DNA of 64,000 nucleotides, from NCBI GenBank assembly GCA_964451325.1, contig CAYVHO010000001.1:282944-346943 (forward strand). The letters run 5' to 3'. Within the stretch, counting starts at the first letter, position 1. Each line of letters opens with the position of its first letter. Under the pieces are notes generated by a model that saw nothing but the letters and a program-made list of their open reading frames with translations, searched no databases and was not told the DNA's origin. Source of the stretch: JAADHI01 sp964451325 (lineage in GTDB: Bacteria > Nitrospirota > Nitrospiria > SBBL01 > JAADHI01). The translations under genes were made by a program, and so were the position numbers. Shown piece by piece: positions 17,266 through 26,908 of this stretch.

Positions 17266-17577
17266 CTCGTTGCCCTAAACACTAATAGAATGAGCTACTG
17301 CCAACTCTACCTAATGTAGAAACCGAGGATCAGAGCTTCTCTAAAAAAAGCAGCACGGTCTTAATAATAAGGGAAATGAAGGAGTTACTTTCATGAGCAG
17401 CCTTTGATGAAGAAATACAAAAAATGCCAACGTCATGGTGATAGGAACCTCATCATAATACAGGGGGATGCATCCAAAATACTCCACTAATATAGTGTAA
17501 TTTATATCGTTTTATGGCGATATATCTAGTCCTATGTATGTGTGGCGTGTGGAATGGAATGTTTATATGAATTTTTT
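17266..17577. other. Intergenic region between the acyltransferase array and ntrX
   Basis: 312 bp with no gene I can support. It is AT-rich near 17490-17540 and should contain the promoter of the acyltransferase array. I searched for TGGCAC-N5-TTGC on the minus strand because a sigma-54 regulator lies next door and found no match. No clear terminator for ntrX is visible. Confidence 0.5.
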
Positions 17578-18969
17578 TCAGGAGGGTTCCTCCGTGGGTG
17601 CTTTTATGTTGAGTACCTTCATTTTTCGATAAAGGTGGGTTCTTTCAATTTGTAGTACCTCTGCGGTTTGTGGAACATTCCAGTCATTTTCCGTCAGTTC
17701 TGCCAAGATATGTGCTCGCTCAAAGGCACTTCTTGCTTCTTTCAAGGATTTTGTTTTTCCCTGAGGGTCATCTCCTTTTGAAATAGGTGTGTAAGTAGCT
17801 GGCGTGGCATTTTTGATGAAATCGGGAATATCGTGAGAGGTGATGATGGGGGTCGGGGCCATGATGAGTAGACGTTCTGCGACATTTTTCAATTCACGGA
17901 CGTTTCCGGGCCAGGCATAGTGTTTTAAGTATTCAAAGGCTTCGGAGGTAAAGCGTTTTGCACGGATACCTTGTTCCTCGGCCACTTGTTTGATGAAGTA
18001 GGAAATTAAAAGGGGGATGTCATCTGCGCGTTCGCGTAAAGGGGGCGCGTTAAGGGGAATGACGTTAAGACGATAATATAAATCATCCCGAAACCGTCCG
18101 GCTTTGATTTCTGAGGGCAGATCCTTGTTGGAGGCGGCGAGCACCCGCACATCCACATGCACACGCTCGTGTCCGCCAACCCGCATAAAGGCTTGTTCTT
18201 GCAGTGCCCTTAAGACTTTGGCTTGTGTTACCAGGCTCATGTCTCCAATTTCATCCAAAAAAAGTGTTCCGCCCGAAGCCAATTCAAATTGACCTTTTTT
18301 GCGTTGCGATGCACCTGTAAACGCGCCTTTTTCGTAACCAAAGAGTTCACTCTCGATCAGATTTTCGGGAATAGCAGCGCAGTTGACTTCTAAAAAAGGC
18401 GCGTTACGTCGTGGGCTTTCTGCATGGATGGTGCGTGCAACCAGTTCTTTTCCGGTGCCGTTTTCTCCTGAAATGAGCACACGACTGTGAGAGGGAGCGG
18501 CCATGCGTATTTGTTCTTTTAAATGCAGGATGGCGCGACTGGCACCGACCATTTCGTATTTTTTGGCCACCAGTTTTTTTAAGGTGAGGTTTTCTTCGCG
18601 TAAGTGAAATTCATTGAGCGCGTGTTGGACCATGAGCACTACTTTTTCTAAGGAAAGTGGTTTTTCAATGTAGTCATAGGCGCCCAATTTAATCGCTTTA
18701 ACGGCAGTCTCGATAGAGCCGTGTCCCGACATCATAATGACGATTAAGTTCGGCAAAAATGTTTTTAAACGTTGTAGGGTTTCAATGCCGTCGGGTTCGG
18801 GCATCCAGATGTCCAGTAGCACGAGTGCAGGAGGGGTATTTTGCACCATGGGGATGACCTCAAGGCCACTGCCCGTAGATTGGACTTCATAGCCTTCATC
18901 GGACAAAATACCGGAAAGGGTTGTCAGTATGGCGGGTTCATCGTCTACAATGAGAATGGTTTCTGACAT
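17578..18969 (-). CDS. ntrX: Sigma-54-dependent response regulator, NtrX type
   Basis: A 463-residue transcription activator. The receiver domain (1-120) has the phospho-acceptor Asp in LVLLDIWMPEPDG. The AAA+ domain (about 140-370) carries Walker A GENGTGKE, the sigma-54-contact loop GAFTGA and the Walker B region GGTLFLDEIGDM. The C-terminal Fis-type helix-turn-helix is in AEVLQIERTHLYRKMKVL. GENGTGKE rather than GESGTGKE is typical of NtrX. The gene starts 8 bp after the NtrY-like kinase gene ends, so they form a cognate pair. The only strong sigma-54 promoter I see in the window is at 33879-33894, a candidate target. Confidence 0.93.
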   Translation of the reverse strand: MSETILIVDDEPAILTTLSGILSDEGYEVQSTGSGLEVIPMVQNTPPALVLLDIWMPEPDGIETLQRLKTFLPNLIVIMMSGHGSIETAVKAIKLGAYDYIEKPLSLEKVVLMVQHALNEFHLREENLTLKKLVAKKYEMVGASRAILHLKEQIRMAAPSHSRVLISGENGTGKELVARTIHAESPRRNAPFLEVNCAAIPENLIESELFGYEKGAFTGASQRKKGQFELASGGTLFLDEIGDMSLVTQAKVLRALQEQAFMRVGGHERVHVDVRVLAASNKDLPSEIKAGRFRDDLYYRLNVIPLNAPPLRERADDIPLLISYFIKQVAEEQGIRAKRFTSEAFEYLKHYAWPGNVRELKNVAERLLIMAPTPIITSHDIPDFIKNATPATYTPISKGDDPQGKTKSLKEARSAFERAHILAELTENDWNVPQTAEVLQIERTHLYRKMKVLNIKAPTEEPS

Positions 18970-18977
18970 GAGGTTCC

Positions 18978-21206
18978 TTATACAGAAAATTCAATCGTAA
19001 TGGTTGTGCCTTTGGGCTGACGGGCGGTAACGCGAATTTGCGCATTGTGGTCAGTCGCGATGCGATTGACAATGGCAAGACCCAAACCCGTTCCTGTTTT
19101 GGATCTAGAAAAATAGGGCAAAAAAAGTTTGTCCAAATCTTCGGGGGGGATGCCAATACCTTCGTCAGCGACCGAAACCCTCACCTTTTTTTGGAGTGGG
19201 TCGAACTGTGTCGTCAGGGTAATTACCCCATGGCTTTGCATGGAGGTAACCGCATTTTCAAAAAGATTGAGAAAAAGGCGTTTGATTTGTTCTCGATCCA
19301 GATTCATGGTAGGTACGGCAGGGTCAAAATCGGAGTGCACCTCAAGGTCTTTATGTCCACTTTGATAAAGCGAAATGACTTCCTGCAATATGGGTGTGAT
19401 TTCTTGCAGACTACAACGAGGCGGCGGCATTCGAGCAAAATCTGAAAATTCGTCCACCAACATTTTAAGGCCATGGACTTCATTGATGACGATTTGCGTG
19501 GATTCGTCGAAGATACGGTCAAAATCCTCTGAGCCTTGAAAATATTTTTTCCGAAGACGCTCTGTCGAGAGCTGAATGGGGGTGAGCGGATTTCGAATTT
19601 CGTGGGCGATACGTCGGGCAACCTCTTGCCATGTGGCCAGTTTTTGCGCGCGAATGAGTTCTGTTAAATCATCAAAAACAATGACATATCCGAGGAAATA
19701 ACGATCTGTTCCATGTAAGACGGAGAGCACCATGCGAAGGGTTGAGAGTTTTGTTTGTGTCTCCAGGGCCACTTCTTCTTGAAGGGACTCCTTTCCCTTC
19801 TCCTGTATTTTTTGAAGCGGATGGGTGATGGCTTTCATGCCACGATTGATGAAAAAGTCGATATAATTTGTATGGATGGCATCTTCGGCGGTGACCCCCA
19901 ATATCTTTTCTGCGGAGGGATTGAAGGTCGTGATGATGCCTTTTTCATTGACCGAGATTACGCCTGCCGCGATATTGGTCAATACGCCTTCCAGCTCTTT
20001 GTTGGAGGCGACAAGAGACAGGGTCGCATCTGCAACTTTCTGGTGACTGTTTTTTAAATCAGTGGCCATTTTATTAAAAGAATCGACCAGGATGCCCAAT
20101 TCATCGGTGGCCCGCACGTCAATCTGAACATCAAGGTCTCCCTGTGCAATGGCCTGTGTCCCTTCCGCCAGTTTTTGAATGGGTCCTGTAATATTTTTTG
20201 CAAGGTAGAGTCCGAACCAGGTGGCGGAAAAGATGATCAGAAAAACAATAATTAAAAATGACAAAATGTAACTGCCTTTGATTGGATTTTTAAAGGCTTT
20301 GAGTTGTTTGTATTCCTGTACTGACTTTTTGATGCCCTCCATCTTTCCCACAAGCAATGAGGGGATGAGGTGATCGACGACGAGAATACCGACACGCCGT
20401 CCCTTTTTTTCAAGCAGAAGCACCCCGCGAACCAAATCTCCTTGAGGGATAGATGTGATGGAGAGGTAGGGGCTTCCGTCCGGATGTTTTTCTGCCTGAG
20501 CCTTTTCTTCAAACAGAGAAGCCAGCATTTCTGAGTTTGCACGATGGGCTTCGTTTGTTGTCCCTAGGGACTCGTCTGTGGTCTCGGCTATGGGTTTATA
20601 TTGGGGGGTGAAAAGATATAGATTGTAAAGTCGATGTTCTAATTTTGTTTCTTGGAGAAATTGTTCAAGCTTTTTTTGGGTGTTTTTTAAGCGTCGTCCC
20701 TTGGTCAGTTTAAGCCCGATTTGTTGGGTCATTGCGCTGACACTTTTTTCAGTTTCTTCGTAATAATCCTGTGCCACTTCGAGAGACTGATCCAATGATT
20801 TTTCAACTTGGATCGAAAACCAGTTGTCGATACTACTGGTCAATAGGCCACTGGCCACCACGAACAGCAGAATAGAAGGAATCATCGAAAGCCCGATGAG
20901 CCCTGCAATGAGTTTACTTCTGAGACTGGATTTATTGGGTTCGACGCGTCGTTCAAAATAGAGTTTTATGAGGTTACGAGAAAGTAATAAAACCAGCAGG
21001 ATGGCGAGTGTGATGTTCAGGTTCACCATGGTGACCATGAGAATATTGGTCGAAAAAAGCGAGGGTTTTTCAATCCCTTGGAAGAGCAGGACGGTAAGTG
21101 AAATCGAAAGGGTCAAAAAAAGTGCTGTGACCCAAACGGGGCGGAAGGTACTCTGTTTTTTTGTTTCGTCTGTTTTTTCTTTCGGGGTTTGAAGAGAGGT
21201 TTCCAT
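18978..21206 (-). CDS. ntrY: NtrY-like membrane histidine kinase
   Basis: A 742-residue sensor kinase. Several TM segments occur in the first 120 residues, followed by a periplasmic region and another TM segment near residues 310-335. A HAMP domain (about 335-390), a PAS domain (ITTFNPSAEKILGVTAEDAI) and a HisKA domain with the phospho-acceptor His in RRIAHEIRNPLTPIQLS come next, then an ATPase domain with G boxes ADEGIGIPPEDL and TGTGLGLAIV. This order is the NtrY plan. It phosphorylates the NtrX-type regulator encoded 8 bp downstream. In other bacteria the pair senses nitrogen, redox or envelope state; the signal here cannot be told. Confidence 0.92.
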   Translation of the reverse strand: METSLQTPKEKTDETKKQSTFRPVWVTALFLTLSISLTVLLFQGIEKPSLFSTNILMVTMVNLNITLAILLVLLLSRNLIKLYFERRVEPNKSSLRSKLIAGLIGLSMIPSILLFVVASGLLTSSIDNWFSIQVEKSLDQSLEVAQDYYEETEKSVSAMTQQIGLKLTKGRRLKNTQKKLEQFLQETKLEHRLYNLYLFTPQYKPIAETTDESLGTTNEAHRANSEMLASLFEEKAQAEKHPDGSPYLSITSIPQGDLVRGVLLLEKKGRRVGILVVDHLIPSLLVGKMEGIKKSVQEYKQLKAFKNPIKGSYILSFLIIVFLIIFSATWFGLYLAKNITGPIQKLAEGTQAIAQGDLDVQIDVRATDELGILVDSFNKMATDLKNSHQKVADATLSLVASNKELEGVLTNIAAGVISVNEKGIITTFNPSAEKILGVTAEDAIHTNYIDFFINRGMKAITHPLQKIQEKGKESLQEEVALETQTKLSTLRMVLSVLHGTDRYFLGYVIVFDDLTELIRAQKLATWQEVARRIAHEIRNPLTPIQLSTERLRKKYFQGSEDFDRIFDESTQIVINEVHGLKMLVDEFSDFARMPPPRCSLQEITPILQEVISLYQSGHKDLEVHSDFDPAVPTMNLDREQIKRLFLNLFENAVTSMQSHGVITLTTQFDPLQKKVRVSVADEGIGIPPEDLDKLFLPYFSRSKTGTGLGLAIVNRIATDHNAQIRVTARQPKGTTITIEFSV

Positions 21207-21268
21207 TTAAGACCCAGAAGAGATATTTGAAAATAAGTGTTGTCTGTTTGGCGTAGGCGGTGTGGACA

Positions 21269-21919
21269 TTATTTCTCCACGGGAAAAGCGATAGGCTGTG
21301 AATTGACCCAGGGTGTGTCAATTTCAAGAAAGGGGACAAAAAAGAGAAAATAATCCAAATAAAAAGGACGTTTGGTGCCTTGCATTTGGGATTTTACACG
21401 GACAAAAAGGTGATTTCTTTTGTTTAATGTTTCAAGCGGAGCGAGCTTGAGTGTTTTAATATTTGTCACAATATTTTTCATCGTCTTGAATTCGGAGACG
21501 ATTGTTTCTGTTGATTCATTGTCGATGGTTTGTGTGATTTTGTAGTTCTTTTTCAGGGTGTCGTATTTCACGGTAAAGAGGATTGTTTTGGAGAGCAGCT
21601 CTTCATCGAACCAGCGTTTTTCTCTTTGGTGCAACACGAAGTAGTAATAAAAGTCTTTTGGAATGCCGTTGTGAATGTCTTCCACTGTTTTTTTCTGAAA
21701 ACCACTTTTCAATTTTGCAGAGACAAAGAGGCCTCCATCGCGTGCTTCAACGACAACACTTTGTATGCGCGGTGCGGCCAGTGCTTTTGTCGTGGGGCTG
21801 AATAGAAAAAACAAAGAGAATAGGACAAATAAGGGTGTGAAAAGTCGTGAATATAGACTTAGCCCTGAGCGGAATTTTTTGAATAATGATTGAAGGTGAA
21901 GCGGGATAATCAATGGCAC
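21269..21919 (-). CDS. DUF4390 family exported protein
   Basis: A 216-residue protein starting at GTG 21919, with a hydrophobic export signal (about 27-48, ending KALAAPRIQ). The body (IQSVVVEARDGGLFVSAKLK, GIPKDFYYYFVLHQREKRWF) matches the DUF4390 family, which commonly sits just upstream of ntrYX. Function is not established; a periplasmic partner of the kinase is a reasonable guess from synteny. The gap to ntrY is 62 bp, so one transcript is likely. Confidence 0.82.
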   Translation of the reverse strand: MPLIIPLHLQSLFKKFRSGLSLYSRLFTPLFVLFSLFFLFSPTTKALAAPRIQSVVVEARDGGLFVSAKLKSGFQKKTVEDIHNGIPKDFYYYFVLHQREKRWFDEELLSKTILFTVKYDTLKKNYKITQTIDNESTETIVSEFKTMKNIVTNIKTLKLAPLETLNKRNHLFVRVKSQMQGTKRPFYLDYFLFFVPFLEIDTPWVNSQPIAFPVEK

Positions 21920-22136
21920 GGGGTTCTGAATGGCTCCAAAATATCGTCGAATCGATCTCTAATCTTTGCATTTTAGCACTTATCTGAAGTGGAGTCCAAG
22001 CGCATTTGACCTTCATTTTTCTCATAAAATTTAAAAAAACTGCTTCTGAAATCAAAGGTTTATTCAGGAAGCGTTGATTAAGATCGCTGCGGATAAAGTG
22101 AGTGCGGATGTAGATTTTTTTTGGAGAGGCTGTGTG

Positions 22137-24968
22137 TTATTTTCCTGCGAGAATCTCTTTCAAAAACTGCCCTGTGTAGGACTGTGCGACGTTTGAAACC
22201 TGCTCAGGTGTTCCGGTGGCGACCACAGTCCCGCCGCCTGTGCCCCCTTCGGGGCCTAAGTCAATGATCCAGTCTGCATTTCGAATGACATCCAGATTGT
22301 GTTCGATGACGACCACGGTGTTGCCCGACTCTGCGAAACGATTGAGCACATCCAATAATTTCTGAATATCCGCAAAATGCAGACCCGTTGTGGGTTCGTC
22401 TAGTATATATAGCGTCTTGCCTGTTGCGTGTTTGGAGAGTTCTTTTGAGAGTTTGATACGTTGGGCTTCTCCGCCTGAAAATGTCGTAGCGGATTGACCT
22501 AATTTGATATAACCCAAACCCACTTCTTGAAGCGTGAGCAGTTTTGTGTAAATGGAGGGAATGGCCTTAAAAAAGGACACGGCATCATCCACCGTCATGT
22601 CCAGGATCTCGGCGATACTACAATTTCGGTAGAGAATATCAAGGGTTTCTCGGTTGTAGCGTTTACCGACACAGACTTCGCACATGACATAAACATCGGG
22701 CAAAAAGTGCATTTCGATTTTGATGAGTCCGTCGCCCTGGCAGGTTTCGCAGCGTCCGCCTTTGACATTAAAAGAATAACGCCCTGCTTTGTAACCCCGC
22801 ACCCGTGATTCCGGCAGTTGGGCAAATAAATCACGAATAAAAGTGAATACCCCGGTATAGGTTGCGGCGTTTGAGCGGGGGGTGCGACCGATCGGACTTT
22901 GGTCGATGTGGATAACTTTGTCGATTTGGCCAATACCCGTGATCTTTTCACAGGCACCTGGTTTTTCGGAGCTGTTATAGAGTTGCTGGGCGACATTTTT
23001 ATAAAGAATTTCAAGCACAAGGCTTGATTTTCCCGAACCTGAAACCCCCGTGACACAAGTGAAAAGCCCTAAAGGGAAGGTGACATCAATCCCAGCGAGA
23101 TTATTTTCAGTGGCCTTTTTTATTTTGAGTTGTCCCTTTGTTTTACGGTTTCGTGGCGGCAGTGAAATGGTGACTTTTTTAGAAAGATAACGTCCCGTGA
23201 TCGATTTTGGATTTTTCAAAATGTCTTCGGGTGTGCCCTGGGCGATTACTTCTCCCCCGTGTACGCCTGCTGCCGGGCCGATGTCGATGACCCAGTCGGC
23301 GGTCTGAATGGTTTCTTCGTCATGTTCGACAACAAGCACCGTATTGCCGATATCGCGCAAATGTCTCAGGGTTTCAAGTAGACGCATGTTATCGCGTTGA
23401 TGTAAACCAATGCTGGGTTCGTCCAGGATATAAAGTACCCCCACAAGCGAAGAACCAATCTGGGTCGCGAGACGAATACGCTGGCCTTCGCCGCCCGAAA
23501 GTGTGCCCGCATTTCGATCTAAATTCAAATAATCCACACCAACGTTCACTAGAAAACCGAGACGTTCCCGGACCTCTTTTAAAATGCGCTCGCCGATGAG
23601 GGTTTCTCGTTTTGAGAGTTGCAGTGTCTCTACAAAGTTGAGTGCGTCTTTAATTGAAAGCCGTGTGAGTGCTGCAATGGACAAACCCGCAACTTTAATC
23701 GCGAGACTTTCGGGTTTGAGGCGTAAACCCTTGCAGGTTGGACAGGGGTGTTTTGCCATGTAGATTTCTATTTCCTGGCGAATGTAACTCGAATCGGTTT
23801 CTTTATAGCGGCGTTCCAAATTGGGAATAACACCCTCGAAGGTGCGTTTGTGGGTGACGAGTTCGCCATTGCGCATGCCCGTAAACGTAATGAGTGTTTT
23901 ACCCGATCCGTAGAGCAAGGCATCTTGATGTTTGGGTGCTATTTTTTTAAAAGGGGCCAGTCGGTCTATTTTATAATGTTTTGAGAGGGATTCCATGACT
24001 TGACCATAAAAAATCGAGCCCCGCCGCGCCCAGGGTTTGATCGCCCCGTCGTGTAAAGAAAGTGTTTTATGGGGAACAACGAGGGCAGGGTCAACATCCA
24101 GCGTCGTTCCCAGTCCGTCACAGGCTGCACAGGCCCCGTGGGGAGAATTAAATGAAAAGAGTCGTGGTTCTATCTTGGGGTAACTCACGCCACAGTCAAT
24201 ACAGGCCAGATGTTCGGAAAAAAGCAGAACCTCGTCCGCCTTGCCCTTGAGCACATACACAATACCCTCGCCCATCTTTGCCGCCAATTCCAAAGAATCG
24301 GCCAAACGTCGTTCCAAACCTTCCTTCACAATAAGGCGATCAATGACCACTTCGATATCGTGTTTTTTGTTTTTTTCGAGGGTGGGCAATGTTTCTTCTT
24401 GTGAAAGATCGATGATTGTCCCGTCGATACGCACCCGGACAAAACCTTTTTGCCGAATCGTGCGCAACTCTTTTTTGTATTCGCCTTTTCGGCCTCGGAT
24501 AATGGGGGCGAGCAGATGAATTTTTTCACCTATGGGAAACTGCATGATGGCATCCACCATCTGTTGAATGCTTTGGGAGGTAATTTCTTTGCCGCACTGA
24601 TAACAATAAGGGTGGCCGATACGGGCAAAGAGCAGGCGGAAATAGTCATACAACTCGGTCACGGTTGCCACAGTGGAACGCGGATTTTTACTTGTCGTTT
24701 TTTGTTCGATGGAGATGGCAGGGGAGAGGCCCTCAATCGCATCCACATCGGGTTTGTTCATTTTATCTAAAAATTGACGGGCATACGCCGAGAGAGATTC
24801 GACATAACGCCGTTGCCCCTCCGCATAAATCGTATCAAAGGCCAAGGATGACTTACCGGAGCCGGAAAGCCCTGTGATTACAATAAATTTGTCGCGTGGA
24901 ATTTCGAGGTCGATATTTTTGAGGTTGTGCTCTCGTGCACCTTTGATGTGGATTGTGCGTTCTTTCAT
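22137..24968 (-). CDS. uvrA: Excinuclease ABC subunit A
   Basis: A 943-residue nucleotide-excision-repair damage sensor that loads UvrB on DNA. Two ABC ATPase modules are present, with Walker A motifs GLSGSGKSSLAFDT and GVSGSGKSSLVLEI and signature motifs LSGGEGQRIRLA and FSGGEAQRIKLSKEL. Zinc-binding cysteines appear in CYQCGKEI, CIDCGVSY, CAACDG, CETCQGDG and CEVCVGKR. Length and order are standard. I see no LexA-type box immediately upstream, so SOS control is not evident. It lies alone on the minus strand. Confidence 0.98.
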   Translation of the reverse strand: MKERTIHIKGAREHNLKNIDLEIPRDKFIVITGLSGSGKSSLAFDTIYAEGQRRYVESLSAYARQFLDKMNKPDVDAIEGLSPAISIEQKTTSKNPRSTVATVTELYDYFRLLFARIGHPYCYQCGKEITSQSIQQMVDAIMQFPIGEKIHLLAPIIRGRKGEYKKELRTIRQKGFVRVRIDGTIIDLSQEETLPTLEKNKKHDIEVVIDRLIVKEGLERRLADSLELAAKMGEGIVYVLKGKADEVLLFSEHLACIDCGVSYPKIEPRLFSFNSPHGACAACDGLGTTLDVDPALVVPHKTLSLHDGAIKPWARRGSIFYGQVMESLSKHYKIDRLAPFKKIAPKHQDALLYGSGKTLITFTGMRNGELVTHKRTFEGVIPNLERRYKETDSSYIRQEIEIYMAKHPCPTCKGLRLKPESLAIKVAGLSIAALTRLSIKDALNFVETLQLSKRETLIGERILKEVRERLGFLVNVGVDYLNLDRNAGTLSGGEGQRIRLATQIGSSLVGVLYILDEPSIGLHQRDNMRLLETLRHLRDIGNTVLVVEHDEETIQTADWVIDIGPAAGVHGGEVIAQGTPEDILKNPKSITGRYLSKKVTISLPPRNRKTKGQLKIKKATENNLAGIDVTFPLGLFTCVTGVSGSGKSSLVLEILYKNVAQQLYNSSEKPGACEKITGIGQIDKVIHIDQSPIGRTPRSNAATYTGVFTFIRDLFAQLPESRVRGYKAGRYSFNVKGGRCETCQGDGLIKIEMHFLPDVYVMCEVCVGKRYNRETLDILYRNCSIAEILDMTVDDAVSFFKAIPSIYTKLLTLQEVGLGYIKLGQSATTFSGGEAQRIKLSKELSKHATGKTLYILDEPTTGLHFADIQKLLDVLNRFAESGNTVVVIEHNLDVIRNADWIIDLGPEGGTGGGTVVATGTPEQVSNVAQSYTGQFLKEILAGK

Positions 24969-25077
24969 GCCTGCCGTTCCTTAAAATTTCGTAAACCAGA
25001 ATCATAACATGCATCTTTCGAAGCTGTAAATTTGTTTGAGAAGAGGGTCGTGTCTCAGTTTTAATTTTTAATCACAT

Positions 25078-25143
25078 GTCATGCTCGCGAAAGTGGGCAT
25101 CCAGAGATTTGTGCCCTTGGATTCCCACTTTCGCGGGAATGAC
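25078..25143. repeat. 66-bp dRS3-like hairpin repeat (GTCAT...ATGAC)
   Basis: GTCATGCTCGCGAAAGTGGG begins a 26-nt arm (25078-25103) that pairs with 25118-25143 (ending TTTCGCGGGAATGAC) with three mismatches and a 14-nt loop. Short elements of the form GTCATTCCCGCG...CGCGGGAATGAC are dispersed in many proteobacterial genomes. It sits in the gap between uvrA and the PIN toxin gene and may help terminate or insulate transcription. Confidence 0.65.
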
Positions 25144-25220
25144 AGTAGTGAAATCACGGTTTCCTGTATCAAACGGATTCATTGCCGAGAATGCGGAAGG
25201 GGTGAGGAGGGCTTGTTGTC

Positions 25221-25613
25221 CTAATACCAATCTTCCAGTGGCAGTTGGGTGATCTTTGAGAATTCTTTTTTGTTGTGAGTGACGAGTGTCGCGTTGTTGG
25301 CAAGTGCTGTTCCGGCAATCAGGATGTCAAAAGGGCCGATGATGTGTCCTTTTTTCTCAAGTCTGGCGCGGATAAGTGCAGCGCTTGAGGCTTCTTTTTT
25401 GCCAAAGGGGAGTAGATGGGTTACGGAGGTGAGTTCTTCTAGCTGCGTCATGCGTTTTTTAGGCGATTTTGATTTTGCGATACCGACTTTGAGTTCAAAT
25501 AAGACAATGGCAGGGATGCCGATATCTTGTGGTGATTTGTCCAAAAAATTCGAGGCGACATGACCCAGGCCCTTAAAAAAATAGATGATAATATTTGTGT
25601 CGAGCACAAACAT
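25221..25613 (-). CDS. vapC: PIN-domain toxin, VapC family
   Basis: 130 residues starting at ATG 25613; the frame is open further upstream, but that part overlaps the antitoxin gene. The PIN fold acidic residues are visible: MFVLDTNIIIYF, the Glu of LFELKVG, and the Asp of PFDILIAGTAL. VapC toxins are Mg-dependent RNases that cut tRNA or rRNA. The start codon overlaps the antitoxin stop (TAATG), giving tight translational coupling. No truncation is seen. Confidence 0.88.
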   Translation of the reverse strand: MFVLDTNIIIYFFKGLGHVASNFLDKSPQDIGIPAIVLFELKVGIAKSKSPKKRMTQLEELTSVTHLLPFGKKEASSAALIRARLEKKGHIIGPFDILIAGTALANNATLVTHNKKEFSKITQLPLEDWY

Positions 25614-25843
25614 TATAATGTTTCTCGTGTTTGATTTTTCCCCTGAGAAGCCCTCATTTCTTCCGCTGTTGGGAAATCCTTCCATGCTCCCGCTAAATCA
25701 ATGACCGATTGTGGCCACTGATCTGCGATTTTTTCCTTAATGAGGTTAGAGATCCATTTGCTTTGCGATAAGTGTTGTGATTTTGCTGCGGCCCGCATTT
25801 TTACCTCTGTTTCGTCTTCAATGTAAATGGTCACTTGTCCCAT
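25613..25843 (-). CDS. Ribbon-helix-helix-type antitoxin for the PIN toxin
   Basis: 76 residues. The N-terminus (QVTIYIEDETEVKMRAAAK) is a short beta strand followed by a helix, the ribbon-helix-helix DNA-binding pattern; a C-terminal acidic/aromatic part (DLAGAWKDFPTAEEMR) would wrap the toxin. It is first in the operon, overlapping vapC by one base. The AT-rich stretch just upstream (about 25860-25885) has ATATGT twice and may be the autoregulatory operator. Confidence 0.82.
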   Translation of the reverse strand: MGQVTIYIEDETEVKMRAAAKSQHLSQSKWISNLIKEKIADQWPQSVIDLAGAWKDFPTAEEMRASQGKNQTRETL

Positions 25844-25897
25844 ATGATTTCCTCAGTTTTAATATATGTTAAATTATATGTGTTTTTGGCAATGTAG

Positions 25898-26845
25898 TCA
25901 ATTTTTATTGTCCCGTTGTTTTGTTTGTAAGCGCTCTAAAATAACGGACATATCCGGTGGGGGTGGTGTGGTAAAACGCATTTTTTCTTTTTTGAGTGGA
26001 TGTATGAATCCTAATGTCGCGGCATGTAGCATGTGACGGTCTGCGCTTAAACCCAGGGATTTTGCGATTTTCCCGCCATATATTTTGTCGCCGATAATGG
26101 GATGTCCGATGTGGGCCATGTGGACACGAATTTGATGTGTGCGTCCCGTTTGCGGCGAGACTTCAAGTAGTGTCGCATTTTTAAAACGTTCTTTGACGAT
26201 GTAATGGGTTTCTGCCTCGCGGGGGCTTGAGGTGCGTGCTGAAATCTTTTTGCGATGAATCCGGTCGCGACCAATCGCCAAATTGATTTTCCCCGCTTTT
26301 TTGACCTTGCCACAAACAAGCGCAAAATACTTCCGGTCGATACTGTGGTTTTTAAATTGTAAAGAAAGATGACGATGCGCATCATCGGTTTTGGCGATAA
26401 TCATCACACCGGATGTTTCTTTATCCAGTCGATGCACAATACCGGGCCGTTCACGTCCACCGATGCCGGTTAAATCTTTGCAATGATACAAAAGCGCATG
26501 CACCATCGTGCCTTCGTAATTCCCCGGCGCAGGATGTACAACCATGCCTGCGGCTTTGTTCAGTAGCAGCAAATTACTGTCTTCAAATAAAATATCCAGT
26601 GGAATATCTTCGGGTATCAGTTCCAGCGGGGTGGGTGCTGGCACCGTGATATCAATTTGATCCCCTTTTTTAACCTTGTAACTTGCACGTGCGGGCGCAT
26701 CGTTGATGAGAATGAGTCCTTCGGCAATGAGTTTCTGGATGCGAGACCGCGTAAGCGGAAAGCCCTTTTTGATGAGATAAAGATCAAGCCGTTCAGGGTT
26801 TTTTTCGTCAGGGACGATGATTGGGGTTGTGGGGAAGATCGGCAT
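25898..26845 (-). CDS. rluD: RluD-type 23S rRNA pseudouridine synthase
   Basis: 315 residues. An N-terminal S4 RNA-binding domain (LIKKGFPLTRSRIQKLIAEG) is followed by the RluA-family catalytic domain with the catalytic Asp in GIVHRLDKETSGVMIIAK. Motifs TGRTHQIRVHMAHIGHPI and the ending HPL near the C-terminus are family-typical. It probably isomerises uridines in helix 69 of 23S rRNA. The presence of S4 favours RluD over RluA; RluC cannot be fully excluded. Confidence 0.9.
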   Translation of the reverse strand: MPIFPTTPIIVPDEKNPERLDLYLIKKGFPLTRSRIQKLIAEGLILINDAPARASYKVKKGDQIDITVPAPTPLELIPEDIPLDILFEDSNLLLLNKAAGMVVHPAPGNYEGTMVHALLYHCKDLTGIGGRERPGIVHRLDKETSGVMIIAKTDDAHRHLSLQFKNHSIDRKYFALVCGKVKKAGKINLAIGRDRIHRKKISARTSSPREAETHYIVKERFKNATLLEVSPQTGRTHQIRVHMAHIGHPIIGDKIYGGKIAKSLGLSADRHMLHAATLGFIHPLKKEKMRFTTPPPPDMSVILERLQTKQRDNKN

Positions 26846-26908
26846 GAGTCCTATGTTGTTTCTTCTTTCGGGTTGTTTGTGGGAGGCAAGCGTTTTGTTC
26901 TTGGTGTT

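Noticed and set aside
17266..17577. Sigma-54 promoter for the acyltransferase array
   Set aside because: No GG-N10-GC pair with matching boxes was found on the minus strand.
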